Shown here piece after piece: positions 11,196 to 28,140 of a stretch of 64,000 nt of DNA; position 1 is the stretch's first letter, and each line of letters starts with the position of its first letter. The stretch is from Crotophaga sulcirostris (taxonomy: Eukaryota > Chordata > Aves > Cuculiformes > Crotophagidae): NCBI GenBank assembly GCA_013397455.1, contig VYZB01000030.1:4369205-4433204 (forward strand), written 5' to 3'. A program made the position numbers and the translations under genes. The notes beneath the pieces are model-generated. The model was not told the origin of the DNA, made no database searches, and worked only from the letters and a program-made list of their open reading frames with translations.

Positions 11196-11667
11196 GGTGA
11201 AGGATCTCAGCTCTTCACTGCCTCCTCTCCCCCATTGCCTCCTGATAAGCAAATCCATCGATCGTTGACGTGAAAGCCCCAATTACTCCCAGTAGGTAAG
11301 GGACTCCGCTCTCCTATCTTTGCCTTGCCCCATACAATCTTCCTCAATTAAGCCCTCCAATTACCCCCCAGGTAGCTTGCAAGCACTGCGATTTTGTTAC
11401 TGGAACCCAGGGTGGTGATAAGCCAGGGGAACATTTATCACGCCATGGCCAATTGCTTTTATCGTTTCTTTTAAATGAGTCAGCAGATCAGCCATGGCAG
11501 CTGGGCACCAGCTCCACTTCCGACGGAGAGGACACTCCCAGATCCCTCATTCCCATGGGGAAAGGTCCAGACAGCTGCACTCCTTCTCCCTTACGCCAAG
11601 ACACCTGCCTGGTGCTGGCATTCAGGGAGGTGGCATTATCTCCTCTCCATCTCCATACCCAGTTATG

Positions 11668-12240
11668 AATCATAGAATTATGGAATGGTTTGGTTTGGAA
11701 GGGACCTCAAAGCCCATTCAGTTCCAATCCCCCTGCCATGGGCAGGGACACCTCCCACCGGATCAGGGGGCTCAAAGCCCCATCCAACCTGGCCTTGAAC
11801 CTCCAGGGATGGGGCAGTCACCACTTTTCTGGGTAACCTGAGCCAGGGCCTCCCCCCCCTCACAACAAAACATTTCTCCCTAAGATCTCATCTCAATCTC
11901 CCCTCTTTCATCTTCAAACCATTCCCCTTCATCCTGTCCCTGCACTCCCTGATCAAGAGCCCCTCCCCAGCTTTCCTTGAGCCCCTTTCAGTACTGGAGG
12001 CTGCTCTAAGGTCTTCCTGGAGCCTTCTCTTCTCCAGGCTGAACAATCCCAACTCTCCCAGCCTGTCCTTGTACAGGAGTTGCTCCAGCCCTTGGATCAT
12101 CTCCGTGGCCTCCTCTGGACTCGCTCCAACAGCTCCAGGTCCTTCCTGTGCTGAGGACTCCAGAACTGAATACAGGACTCCAGATGAGGTCCCACCAGAA
12201 GGGAGCAGAGGGACAGAATCCCCTCCCTTGATTAAGTGGG
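11668..12240 (-). mobile_element. CR1 LINE 3' fragment, longest copy in the window
   Basis: The plus strand begins AATCATAGAATTATGGAATGG and extends through the usual 3' blocks. It then continues into the segment with CTTCTCTTCTCCAGGCTGAA and CAGCCTGTCCTTGTACAGGAG, which lies further 5' in CR1. At about 570 bp it is longer than the other copies. The boundary near 12240 is approximate. Confidence 0.9.
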
Positions 12241-12559
12241 CTAGAGGAACCACTTGTGGGTCTTCCTCATGATGGAAGGAACAAGGGAATTGTTCCAGCA
12301 CTTAATGACCCTCCTCATTGTAAGCACATCCTGTATTTCTAACTTCTTTCCTTTGGTTGTTTATTCTTCCCTGAGATCTGTTATCGGGAGTCATCTCCCC
12401 ACGGGGATTAACTCTTGGGTGTCTCCATCTTGCTGCTTGTCCCCACCAATGCTGACAGTCCCTTGACATCAAAAATATCATCTCTTAATGCCCTGGAGTC
12501 ATTAAAGCTCTGAATCGCACCTTAAGCTCTGTTCCTGAGCCACTCACGCTTTCTTTCGG

Positions 12560-15259
12560 CCGGTAGTTTGGGGGACATGGCCCTATAGTGCCCTGTGCCA
12601 CCTATATAGCCCCCCATAGCACCTCTGTAATTCCTACTTTATATAAAGTCCCTTATAGAGCCCCTATAGTGCCCTGTGTCTCCCGGCAGAGCCCCCTATA
12701 ACTCACTGTGTCCCCTCTATAGAGCCAACTTAAGAGCCCCTATAATGCCCTGTATCCCCCCTTCAGAGTTCCCTATAAAGCCTCCTATAGAGCCCCTATA
12801 GCACCCCATGTCCCCATTATAGAGCCCTGGGTTGCCCGTATAAAGCCACTATAGCATCCTGCGTTCAACCTATAGAGTCCCCTTTAGGGCCAGGCATCCC
12901 TCCTATAGAGCTCCCTATACCATCTTCTGAACCCCCTATGGAGCCTTGTGACCCTCCAATAGAGCCCCTATAGGGGGGACAGAGGATGCTACAGTGGGCT
13001 CCGTAGGGGGGCGATCACAGGGCACTATAGGTACTTTATAGGGGGCTCTATAGGGGGGGCATAGGGAGCTATATGGGTTCCATAGGGTGCACAGGGTGCT
13101 ATAGGGGCTCTATAGAGGGCTCTTTAGGGGTACACAGGGGGTTATAGGAGTATCTATAGGGGACACACAGAGCGCTAGAGAGGCTCCATACAGGGTTCCA
13201 CGGGGGGGATACAGGATGCTATAGGCGCTAAATAGGGGGCTCTAAAGTGTGAAAACATGGCACTATAGGGGCTCTTTAGGGGGCATTATAGTGGGGACAC
13301 AGGGCGCAAGAGGGGACTCTACAGGTGGCTTCATAGGGGGGACACTGGTTGCGATAAGGGCTCTATAGGGGGCTCTAAATGGGGGGACACAGGGTGTGAT
13401 AGGAGCTCTATAGGGGTCTCCATAGGGGGGACATAGGGCGTGATGGGGATACTAAGAGGGGTCTCCATAATGGGAACACAAGAGGCGATATGGGCTCTAT
13501 AGGGGTTTCTAAAGTGGGGGGAACAGGGTGCATTAGAGGCTTTATAGGGGGAAACATAGGAGGGACATAGGGTACGATAGGGGCTCTATGGGGAGCTCTT
13601 AAAAGGGGGACTCAGGGAGCTATAGGGAGCCTTATATTGGGATCTGTAAGGGGAACACAGGTTGATATAGGGGACTCCATATGCAGTTCCATAGTGGGAA
13701 GATAGGCTGCGATAGGAGCTCTAAGAGGGGCTCCACAGGGGGGAGACAAGGCGCTACAGGGGCTCTATAGTGCACTATAAAAGGGGGACAGAGGGCGCTA
13801 TAGGGGCTCTGTGGGGTGCTCCATAGGGGGAACACAGGGTGTGATAGCAGCTTTATAGGAGGCTCCACTGGGGGGGGAGGACAGATCATAATAAGGGCTC
13901 TATAGGGGGCCCTCTTTAAAGGGGACACACAGGGTGTGATAGCTGTATAGGTGGCTCTAAACTGGGAACACAGGGTGTGACAAGGGCTCTATATGGATCT
14001 CCATAGGGGGGACATAGGACACAATATGGGCTCTATAGGGGGCTCTAAATGGGTGGCACAAAGAGCTTTAGGGAGCCCTATATTGGGTTCCATAGAGGGG
14101 ATCCAGGTCACGATAGGGTCTCTAAAGGGGTGACACAGGGAACTGTAGGGGCTCTATAGGAGGCTCCATAGGGTGGACACTGGGTCTGATAGGTGTTCTA
14201 TAGGGGACTCTAAAGGGTTGACACAGGCAGTGATAGGAGCTATATAGGGGGCTATAAATGGGGAACCAAGGGCACAATAGGATCTCTGTAGGGGGATCTA
14301 AAGGGAGGGACACAGGACACCATAGGGATTTCTATAGTGGGCATGATAGGGGTGCTACAGGGGGCTCTAAAGGGGAAACACAAGCTATAAGGTGTCCTAT
14401 AATGGTCTCAACAGGGGGACACAGGGCACGATAGTGGCTCTTTACGGGACTCTAAAGAGGGGACACAGGGAGTTATAGGGAGCCCTATATTGGGCTCCAT
14501 AGGGGGTACACAGAGCGCGAAAGCCGTTCTGTAGGAGGCTCCATAGAGAGGACTCTGCAGGGGGTACCATAGCAGGGACGCAGTGCGCAATATGGGGCTC
14601 TGTACAGTGGCTCTAAAGGGGGGACACAGGGCAGAATATTTGTTCTGTAGGGGCTTCTAAAGGGGGGAAACAGGAAACTACAGGGGGCCATATAGTGGGC
14701 TCCATAGGGGAGACAGAGGGCACGATAGGGGCTCTAAAAGGTGCTTTAAAGGGGAGACACAGGGAGCTATAGGGGCTCTATAGGGGGCTCCTTAGGGAGG
14801 ACAGATGGCGCCATAGGGGGCCTCATAGTGTACTCCACAGTGGGGACACTTGGTGATATAGGGGACTCTACAGTGGGCTGCATATGGGGTACACAGTGTG
14901 ATATAGAGGACTCTATAGGGGCGACAGAGGGCACAATGGGGGCTCTGTAGGGTTCTCTAGAAGGGGGACACAGGGAGTAAGAAGGGCTCTATAGGGGACT
15001 CCATAGGGAGAACACAGGGAGCTATCGGGGCTCTATAGGGGGCTCCAAAGGGGGCACTCAGGCTACGATAAGAGCTCTATAAGGGGCTGTAAAGGGGGAA
15101 CACATGACGCGATACGGATTCTATAGGGGGCTCCATAGGTGGGACACAGGGCGGAATAGGGGACTCTGTAGGGGGCTCCTTAAGGTGACATAGGTCATGA
15201 TAGGGGCTCTATAGGGGGCTCTAACGTGGTGAAACATGCAGCTACTGGGGGCCCTCTAG
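12560..15259. repeat. Inverted, degenerate minisatellite of about 45 bp per unit
   Basis: The interval is built from a unit of about 43-46 bp resembling GGGACACAGGGCGCGATAG followed by GGGCTCTATAGGGGGCTCCATAG. Each unit contains two or three TATAGG steps. From 12560 to about 12970 the C-rich strand is on plus (CCCCTATAGAGCCCC type). From about 12971 to the gap the G-rich strand is on plus. The switch is at the perfect palindrome CCCCTATAGGGG (12965-12976). Roughly nine units lie in the first arm and about fifty in the second. The array is probably longer, because it runs into N. It has no coding potential. Confidence 0.93.
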
Positions 15260-15931
15260 NNNNNNNNNNNNNNNNNNNNNNNNNNNNNNNNNNNNNNNNN
15301 NNNNNNNNNNNNNNNNNNNNNNNNNNNNNNNNNNNNNNNNNNNNNNNNNNNNNNNNNNNNNNNNNNNNNNNNNNNNNNNNNNNNNNNNNNNNNNNNNNNN
15401 NNNNNNNNNNNNNNNNNNNNNNNNNNNNNNNNNNNNNNNNNNNNNNNNNNNNNNNNNNNNNNNNNNNNNNNNNNNNNNNNNNNNNNNNNNNNNNNNNNNN
15501 NNNNNNNNNNNNNNNNNNNNNNNNNNNNNNNNNNNNNNNNNNNNNNNNNNNNNNNNNNNNNNNNNNNNNNNNNNNNNNNNNNNNNNNNNNNNNNNNNNNN
15601 NNNNNNNNNNNNNNNNNNNNNNNNNNNNNNNNNNNNNNNNNNNNNNNNNNNNNNNNNNNNNNNNNNNNNNNNNNNNNNNNNNNNNNNNNNNNNNNNNNNN
15701 NNNNNNNNNNNNNNNNNNNNNNNNNNNNNNNNNNNNNNNNNNNNNNNNNNNNNNNNNNNNNNNNNNNNNNNNNNNNNNNNNNNNNNNNNNNNNNNNNNNN
15801 NNNNNNNNNNNNNNNNNNNNNNNNNNNNNNNNNNNNNNNNNNNNNNNNNNNNNNNNNNNNNNNNNNNNNNNNNNNNNNNNNNNNNNNNNNNNNNNNNNNN
15901 NNNNNNNNNNNNNNNNNNNNNNNNNNNNNNN
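15260..15931. other. Assembly gap (N)
   Basis: All bases are N. The left edge is minisatellite and the right edge is GC-rich DNA just before the PSMA4 start codon. The gap therefore probably contains the end of the array and the PSMA4 promoter and first exon. The frames drawn through it are meaningless. Confidence 0.99.
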
Positions 15932-16019
15932 GGGGATGACTGTGCAGAGCGGGGCCCGCGGGGCCGGTTAACCCTTGCTGTGCTCTCTTGCAGGCCCGCT
16001 GCACGCCCTTCCCGGCAGG

Positions 16020-20889
<4,870 letters not shown>

Positions 20890-21120
20890 AATATGACATC
20901 AAGAGTTCTGTAGCTAATACAGGACCTCCTTCAGTAAAAGATAATCTGGATTTCTGTTTTGTAGACGCAGACAAATATGCCATGGAGGATCCAGAATTAG
21001 TTTTGATGAACCAGGTCCTAAATCATCATTCATGTAATCAGTTTATTGCTTCTTATATCGACCAATAATTGTGTGAATTCTTGAACACTCATTTCTTTCA
21101 TCTTGTATTTTTTATTATGG

Positions 21121-21126
21121 AATAAA
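21121..21126 (+). terminator. Polyadenylation signal of PSMA4
   Basis: AATAAA lies about 230 bases after the stop codon and is followed by a TG- and T-rich stretch (GATGGTTGTCTTTTATTT), the usual downstream element. A second AATAAA lies about 100 bp further on. Confidence 0.75.
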
Positions 21127-21129
21127 ATT

Positions 21130-24100
21130 TAAGAAGAATAGTGATGGTTGTCTTTTATTTCCTCAGTAATGCCTGGATATGCACAATCTTGAGGGATTTA
21201 ATTGCTTTGAACTATTAAAATAAAAGATATGCTAGTTGGTAAAGAATAAATATGGTGTTAGAATTGTTAGAATTTTTTTTGGGGGGGGGGCTTTCCTTTT
21301 GAAGTAGTGAAAAGGACTCCTAAGTTCTAAAAATCCTTTAACAAATGCAAAATTAAAATGTGCTGGCCTGCCAAGTTTTATTTTTGGCCTGTTTTGTTCT
21401 ATAACCAGCTCTGTCACACTGATGGTCTTGTAAGCAGTAGTGTTTTAAACATGCCTGTAGCAAATGTGTTCAGTTTATCATAGCCTTTTAGAAGTGCATG
21501 TGTTTTCTAAGAGATTAATCATATAACACTAGCTATAGCCACACTAATTAGAAAGACATTTTAGAAAAGCCACATGAAAATGTTAAGCTGTCTTGTCAAA
21601 ATACAAATAGCTGAATAAAGCAGTGCATGATTTTAGGACATGTTGACTATTTTATGCCAAAAGGAAAGTGGGATGTTTAGTTTAGTGTTGCTGATCCTTT
21701 TCCAGATAATCCAGTTCCCTTCTCTGACAGACAACAGTCTAGAAAACTAAACAGTTACCCACTTGAAAAGTCATTTTGTGCATGAATTAGAAATCACAAT
21801 AATTCTTGTTCAGATTGTCCCTATACCAAATGCAAAATGAGATCATTTTCAGATTAACAGAAATCTCCTCTAGTTCTGAAAAAAATTGATGTGGAGTTAA
21901 TAGAGGAGGTGGAAACAAGTTACTGAAAATATTTTGCCCCCTTTCAGTTCCCATAAAACAAACTGAAAAGCACACTGGAGTGACATGCTTAAATGAGAGG
22001 CCTTACCTGCTGGGTTTCGAACTGTGACACTGGTGATCCTGCCCTTTTGTGCCAACCCTGGATTTTGTCTGCCTTGTAGATTTTTGGGTTTGGTTTAGTT
22101 TTTGGGTTTTTGCTTACCCCAAAGCTTCCCTGGTGCTCGCAGGATTTAATAGGACCATTTAAGGAAAGGGAGTGAATCCATGGACCATTTTATTATTTTT
22201 AATCTATCCCAGCCATTTTTGAGTGATAAAAATGTACTTTGTTGACATGGCCAGAAATTGCCTCTAGTCTCAACCCATTTTTTGCGTTCATTGCTGTAGG
22301 ATTTGGTGTTGGGAACGGGAAGGGATCTGGCTTGAGGTCTCTGCTGTGGCATGCACAGATGTGCTGCGTTCCCTTTGGCAACCAAGCAGCCACGTAGGTG
22401 GCTGGGGTTCTGTGTGGGCTGCAGGACCTGCCCATTCATCTTCCAAGTCGCGGTGCGGGCCAATCGCTTTAGTCTTTTGTACTGAACTTAGTACTTTGTC
22501 AGTATTCAGCTTTTATAGCTTTTAGAAGCTAGACCACGTTATATTTGCACGTTGTGCAACCGCAAATCTTCCAAATAACAACCCAGGAAGGACAGTTCAT
22601 GTAACAAGTCTGGAGTAGTTGCAGACAACATGCAATGGGTAAGATTTAATCCCCATCACAGAGTTGTATAAATACCTCAAGCTCCATTTTTACATAGAAA
22701 ATTCAGTGCTCAATCTTATTTTTTGATACAATGAATGCAATATATCCGTGTCTTCTGTGGGGTTTGGATCACTGATGATGGTTGTATAAGAATGTGAAAT
22801 ATGCCCGAAAAGCAGCAATGCTGAAATGGAGTTTTTTTTAACTTCTCAAAGACTACTTGAAACAGAACGTGACAGATTCCAGCAATGCTTTCTGTCTTCT
22901 AGGAAATCATTAGAACGCCTGAGTCTGGGTTCATCAGTGTATATAAACCAGAAGTATTACTAGATAGCTTAGGACATAGGTTTATTAGAATATTTTTTCT
23001 TAAATGCTTTCTTTTCTAACAAAAAAGGGGATAACACATATATTTGGATCTTTGTTTCAAGTATTACCAGTAACATTTCTCTTCTAAAAACTACATCATT
23101 TGCTGGTAAAGGGGACTTTTTAGATACCGTAATAATCAAATTGGAATTATGTAAATAGTTTTCCGTTTTGTACTCCATCATGTATTGAAGCATTGTGGTA
23201 AGCTGTGTAGTCACACTACATTTTAAAAGATCTATTTATTTAAAGATTTTGTTTACTGAAAATACTGTCAAACACTTTACGAGTATAATCTTTGAACACT
23301 TAATTACCAGTTTAGTATAAGAAACGCCATCTCTAATGAGTGCTGTTAATGGCTGACGGTGAGGTGAGCCTCAGCGCTGTTCTGGGACAGGCAGGTAACT
23401 GTAGATGGGGTGATATCCAAGGTGTGCAGTAAAGCTCTGCTAAACTAAATGTAATTTTTTATTCTCCACTGTAGTTGAAACCAGGACAGTAAGCAGATGC
23501 TGGAGATCTTCTATTGCCTAGAATCTTCCTGGGACATCCTCACAGTAATGCAAATTCCTTACCATTTTTTCTTAGGAGTAGAGCGGCGTTTGTCTGCATT
23601 GGCCTGTTGTGTTTATTCTGGCTTTATGTGTTTAAAAAAATAAAAATAATTAAAAAAAATCACCACTATCTGTGCCTTTTCTGGGAGTGGTTTGGGGGTA
23701 AGTCATAAGAACAGAAAAATTATCTTGGCGATATATTTGAGTTGTCTTTGCTAATCAAAATGATCTTCCTGTTCTTTGTTTTTTTGGTGTGCACGGTGTT
23801 TATGTAGAGTTTACAGTGTAGTACATAAGTATTTAAAATATTTAGTGATTGCCATGGGTTAAATTTTATTTTAACACCAGAACTTCATGTGGTGCTGTGG
23901 AAGGTGACAGATTTTTCAAATTAGGTAAAAGTATTTACTTAAAACTGTTTGCATAATACTATTCAGTAAACTTGAAGACTGGATAGTTTATATCTCACTT
24001 GAGTGCATGATAGAACTTGTTAGGTCAAGTATTCACAAACAGGTTGTCCTAATAATTTGTAATGGGTTTTGTTCTTATAAGTAGTTTAAGAGATAATGAA

Positions 24101-26530
24101 AGTACTGCTTCTCCAGTAGTTTCTGTGCTGTCTCTTGCATCCATCAGTGTTTAAGAAAAGAGTTAGCTTGTTTTCTACATGACTGTATTCTGTTCAAATA
24201 AAGGCAAGTTTACTTTGAAGACTGCTTCTTATGTGACTTAGGGTATTGTGCCCTGGAAGACAGAAGATTCCCACCCAAGTAAGATGATAAACCAAGGACC
24301 TATCAAGTCCTAGGAAAAAAATCCTATTAAAATCTGACTGCGGCTTCTGTTTTGCTATGGATTCTCAAGTTAATTATTTATTTTTTCTGTTCAAATCTTA
24401 AAATTAGGGACAATACTTCTCTACTGTGTTGTGAGAACGAATATATTAATGATTACAAGGTGTTCAAAGTAATGGTTTCAGAGGCCACAGAACTGTATGG
24501 GATACATAGACAACAGAGCTAAGTGTACACAAAATATCCAAATCCAAGAAATTTAGTGCACTCAGGTACTTCATACACAAGAGAAATTATGCAGCTTCAG
24601 ACTAGATGAAATTCTTAGGACTTAAATGTTTTTCATTTTCTTTAAAGAATATTTTCGATTACGGTTTTTCTGAAGTAAAAGTTTTCTTCATTTCCAAGCT
24701 TTAATTGCAGTTATTTCTATTGCAATAAGAAAAACCGCTAGCAGAACTCGATCTGAGACTACTCTTCGCTGGTTAGATAGCTCTTGGCTTTAATCTGGTG
24801 AAAAGTCAGCTTCACAAAAAAAAAATTTAGATTATTTCTGATTTTACAAGAAGAACTGAGCAGCTTGCTATTTTTATCTATGATTAATTTGGCATTTGGC
24901 TTTCCAGTTAAAGTGCCCTTCAGTGCACAGTAAAAGCTGCCATCAGCCGCTGTACTGGAGATTCACAGAACATCCTTTAGAGGGGACCTCCAGATGTCAG
25001 CTCCTGCACAGAAGGACCCTTTGAAAAGCAGCAGACATTACTCATGTAATTGTTCAGGCTTTCACTTAATGATAAATATTAAACTTAACCTGCTGCAGTT
25101 AGAATTAACATCTTGCTGAGAGTTCAAAGCAGCAGGGAAAAAAAAGGCTTCTTATTTATAACTGCTATTTTCTAAATCAGTAATAATACAACATAATGTG
25201 TGCCAGATGATGCTACATAAAATATTCAGCAAAATGCTGGGCGTGTAACCCAGACAGTTTAATCCTTTTATATCTTAGAGCATCTGTTCTGCCTAGCTAG
25301 GACCCAGCTGCAAACATTCACAGTTATGTAAGAAAAACAGTTTGTTATGTCCTACACAATTTGAGTAGCAACTGTGTTTAACGCTATTAACAAGACATTA
25401 TGGCTCTAAAATGCATTTACTGCAATGCACATATGCTGCTAATGGAAACACAGACTTTGACATGTTAACCGTAAGTAAAGTGCAGTACAGATGTGGACCA
25501 GTTGTCATCAAAAACTACAGACTTGCAATTTCAGTAGAAACATTGCCCAGTAATTTCTGGAGCACTCAGAAAACATCAGAACTCCAGAGTATCCCCCCCC
25601 CAAAAAAAAGGTTGTCTTTTCTTTGTGTGTGTGTGCGTGCCATGCTTTGGCCTAAACTAAGCTTTTATTTACTCTAAAATCTTGGGTTGACCCTGCATAC
25701 GCACTGAGCATTTCAGAATAAGAGTTGCACACATCCTTTAACACACAGATCTATGTTTCAATTGTGGAGGGTATGCAAACGGATTCTCAATGTATAAAAA
25801 TGACCATATTTACTGCAGAGCACTCAAATCAATACACCGTGTCACTGCAAGTGTGCTGGAAGAAACCACTGTGTAAGCAGCCTTTTTTTCCAATGGCTGT
25901 ACATCTTGCACAGACACGCACAACCTACATATGGCTGCAGGACACATAATACAGAAAAATGTGAGTTAAAAATTTAGAAAGGGATTGAAACGCTTAAGTA
26001 CTCTGTTTTGGTCATCGAAAAGATGATTTACACAGAGATGTGCTATTTCTCTATAAAATAATATATAGTGATATAGAAGATATATATAACAATATATATA
26101 GATAAAAAGGAACTTTGATAACTGAGAATGTGCTTAATGAAATTAATATTTTGGGTAATGCTCATTTTAGGAAGGTACACAGTTGCTGAAATACTGAGTT
26201 GAAAAAAGTCCATTTTTTGAGGAATCTGCTATGTATTCCTTTCCATGTAGCAACTAACATGAAGCCATTTGGCTCTTCTGCCCAAAACTGTTCATTCTAT
26301 AAAAACCTGTGTTAAATGTGAAAAAGCACTAGTGCCAGCTGCTTCTGTTTTCCATGGCAGTGTGTACACCATGCATCTCCCTTAGGATGATTCAGGAAAC
26401 ATCACTAATCGTATTTCACCGTCGCTGCACTTAAAATTTTCCTTCCTCACAGCTTTTTAGTTATCTGATCCAGGACAAAAAAGGTGGTGTTTTTGCACAG
26501 AACTTTCATGGTTGAACCGGATGATCTTGC
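21130..26530. other. PSMA4-CHRNA5 intergenic DNA, AT-rich
   Basis: I see no exon with flanking splice sites and no protein family. Short frames are chance. The interval holds low-complexity patches (polyG at 21282-21290, a TATATA-rich patch near 26057-26101) and possible ancient, unrecognisable repeats. Several AATAAA motifs could extend the PSMA4 3' UTR, but nothing decides this. Confidence 0.6.
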
Positions 26531-26531
26531 A

Positions 26532-26758
26532 CCTCTGCTCTGAGGACAGGCTGAGAGAGTTGGGGTTGTTCAGCCTGGAGAAGAGAAGGCTTTGGGGAGA
26601 CCTTAGAGGAGCCTCCCAGTACCCGAAGGGGCTACAGGAAAGCTGGGGAGCGGCTTTTGACAAAGGCCTGTAGTGGCAGGGCAAGAGGGAATGGCTTTAA
26701 ATTGGAAGGAGGGAAGATTTAGATTAGACTTCAGGAAGAAATTCTTTTACGATGAGGG
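26532..26758 (+). mobile_element. CR1 fragment running into the gap
   Basis: It is in sense orientation, with GGGTTGTTCAGCCTGGAGAAG, AAAGCTGGGGAGCGGCTTTTG and AGACTTCAGGAAGAAATTCTT in CR1 order. It is cut by the N run, so its 3' end is unseen. The frame through it is not a gene. Confidence 0.9.
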
Positions 26759-27508
26759 NNNNNNNNNNNNNNNNNNNNNNNNNNNNNNNNNNNNNNNNNN
26801 NNNNNNNNNNNNNNNNNNNNNNNNNNNNNNNNNNNNNNNNNNNNNNNNNNNNNNNNNNNNNNNNNNNNNNNNNNNNNNNNNNNNNNNNNNNNNNNNNNNN
26901 NNNNNNNNNNNNNNNNNNNNNNNNNNNNNNNNNNNNNNNNNNNNNNNNNNNNNNNNNNNNNNNNNNNNNNNNNNNNNNNNNNNNNNNNNNNNNNNNNNNN
27001 NNNNNNNNNNNNNNNNNNNNNNNNNNNNNNNNNNNNNNNNNNNNNNNNNNNNNNNNNNNNNNNNNNNNNNNNNNNNNNNNNNNNNNNNNNNNNNNNNNNN
27101 NNNNNNNNNNNNNNNNNNNNNNNNNNNNNNNNNNNNNNNNNNNNNNNNNNNNNNNNNNNNNNNNNNNNNNNNNNNNNNNNNNNNNNNNNNNNNNNNNNNN
27201 NNNNNNNNNNNNNNNNNNNNNNNNNNNNNNNNNNNNNNNNNNNNNNNNNNNNNNNNNNNNNNNNNNNNNNNNNNNNNNNNNNNNNNNNNNNNNNNNNNNN
27301 NNNNNNNNNNNNNNNNNNNNNNNNNNNNNNNNNNNNNNNNNNNNNNNNNNNNNNNNNNNNNNNNNNNNNNNNNNNNNNNNNNNNNNNNNNNNNNNNNNNN
27401 NNNNNNNNNNNNNNNNNNNNNNNNNNNNNNNNNNNNNNNNNNNNNNNNNNNNNNNNNNNNNNNNNNNNNNNNNNNNNNNNNNNNNNNNNNNNNNNNNNNN
27501 NNNNNNNN
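26759..27508. other. Assembly gap (N)
   Basis: All bases are N. The left edge is CR1 and the right edge is very GC-rich sequence. The missing CHRNA5 first exon (signal peptide) is the most likely hidden feature. Confidence 0.99.
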
Positions 27509-28140
27509 GGCGGGGCTGGCGCCGGAGCCGCTGCTCCCCGGCTCGGGCGGCAGAGGGGAGCGCCCTTCCCTGGGAAAGCGGGGCGGGGGGCGAGGCGCCC
27601 GCGCGTCCCGGCTCCGCTCCGCGCATCCCGGGCATCCCACCCCGGATCTCGCTTCGGCTGCCACGCATCTCACCTGCCGCCCTGCGCACCCCTCCCCAGC
27701 TCCCGCGCACCCCATCTCGGCTCCCGCGCATCCCGCTTCAGATCCCGCGCAACCCGGCTCCCGCGCATCCCGCTCCCGATCTCACCCTGGCTCCCACGCA
27801 TCCCACCGCGGCTCCGCGCCCCCCAGCCTCCGCGCATCCCTCTTAGGATCCCGCTCACCCCTCCTGGCTCCCGCGCATCCCGTCCCGGTTTGTCCCGCAC
27901 ATCCCGCCGCGGGTCACCCCTGGGCTCCCACGCATCCCGCACATCCCGGTCCCCCGCACAACCCCGCCGCAGCTGCCGCGCCATCGGCTTTGCCGAGACA
28001 CGGATAAACTGAGGCAGCTGCCGGGGGGAGCGCGTTTCTGGGTGGCCGGGGGGGGCTGCGGGGCTTGGGGCGGTGGGACGGGAGCCCACAGAGCCGGGGC
28101 CAAACGGGCTCTCGGGGCTGCCCCGCTCCCAGCGGGTGGG
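27509..28140. promoter_or_regulatory. GC-rich, CpG-rich island, probable CHRNA5 promoter region
   Basis: This is the only strongly CpG-rich segment between PSMA4 and the first visible CHRNA5 exon. I looked for a signal-peptide exon ending in a single G before a GT donor and found none I could defend in the visible part. Exon 1 is therefore probably in the adjacent gap, and this would be promoter-proximal or early intron 1. This is inference from position and composition only. Confidence 0.4.
27600..27965 (+). repeat. GC-rich tandem repeat with CGCGCATCCCG units
   Basis: A degenerate unit of about 15-20 bp, roughly GGCTCCCGCGCATCCCGC, recurs many times (for example CTCCCGCGCATCCCGCT near 27722 and again near 27762 and 27870). 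It yields arginine- and alanine-rich or proline-rich pseudo-peptides in several frames, which explains the long open frames. It is not a gene. Confidence 0.75.

Larger units (their letters stand above)
8670..12560. other. Gene-free interval between the CYP1A gene and the minisatellite
   Basis: No exon with splice sites or recognisable protein was found. Apart from the two CR1 fragments listed separately, the DNA looks unique. Around 10395-10580 and 11230-11470 there are several WGATAR motifs and AT-rich patches, a possible but unproven regulatory segment. Confidence 0.6.

Noticed and set aside
12560..15259. Short frames of PLWSP-type and PPIEPL-type peptides
   Set aside because: They are direct translations of the minisatellite unit and not genes.
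12560..15259. CRISPR-like regularly spaced repeats
   Set aside because: The units are contiguous, degenerate and without unique spacers, and the genome is a vertebrate.
26673..28089. Open frames across the second gap with arginine- and alanine-rich tails
   Set aside because: They are made of N, CR1 sequence and a GC-rich tandem repeat. There is no splice-consistent protein.
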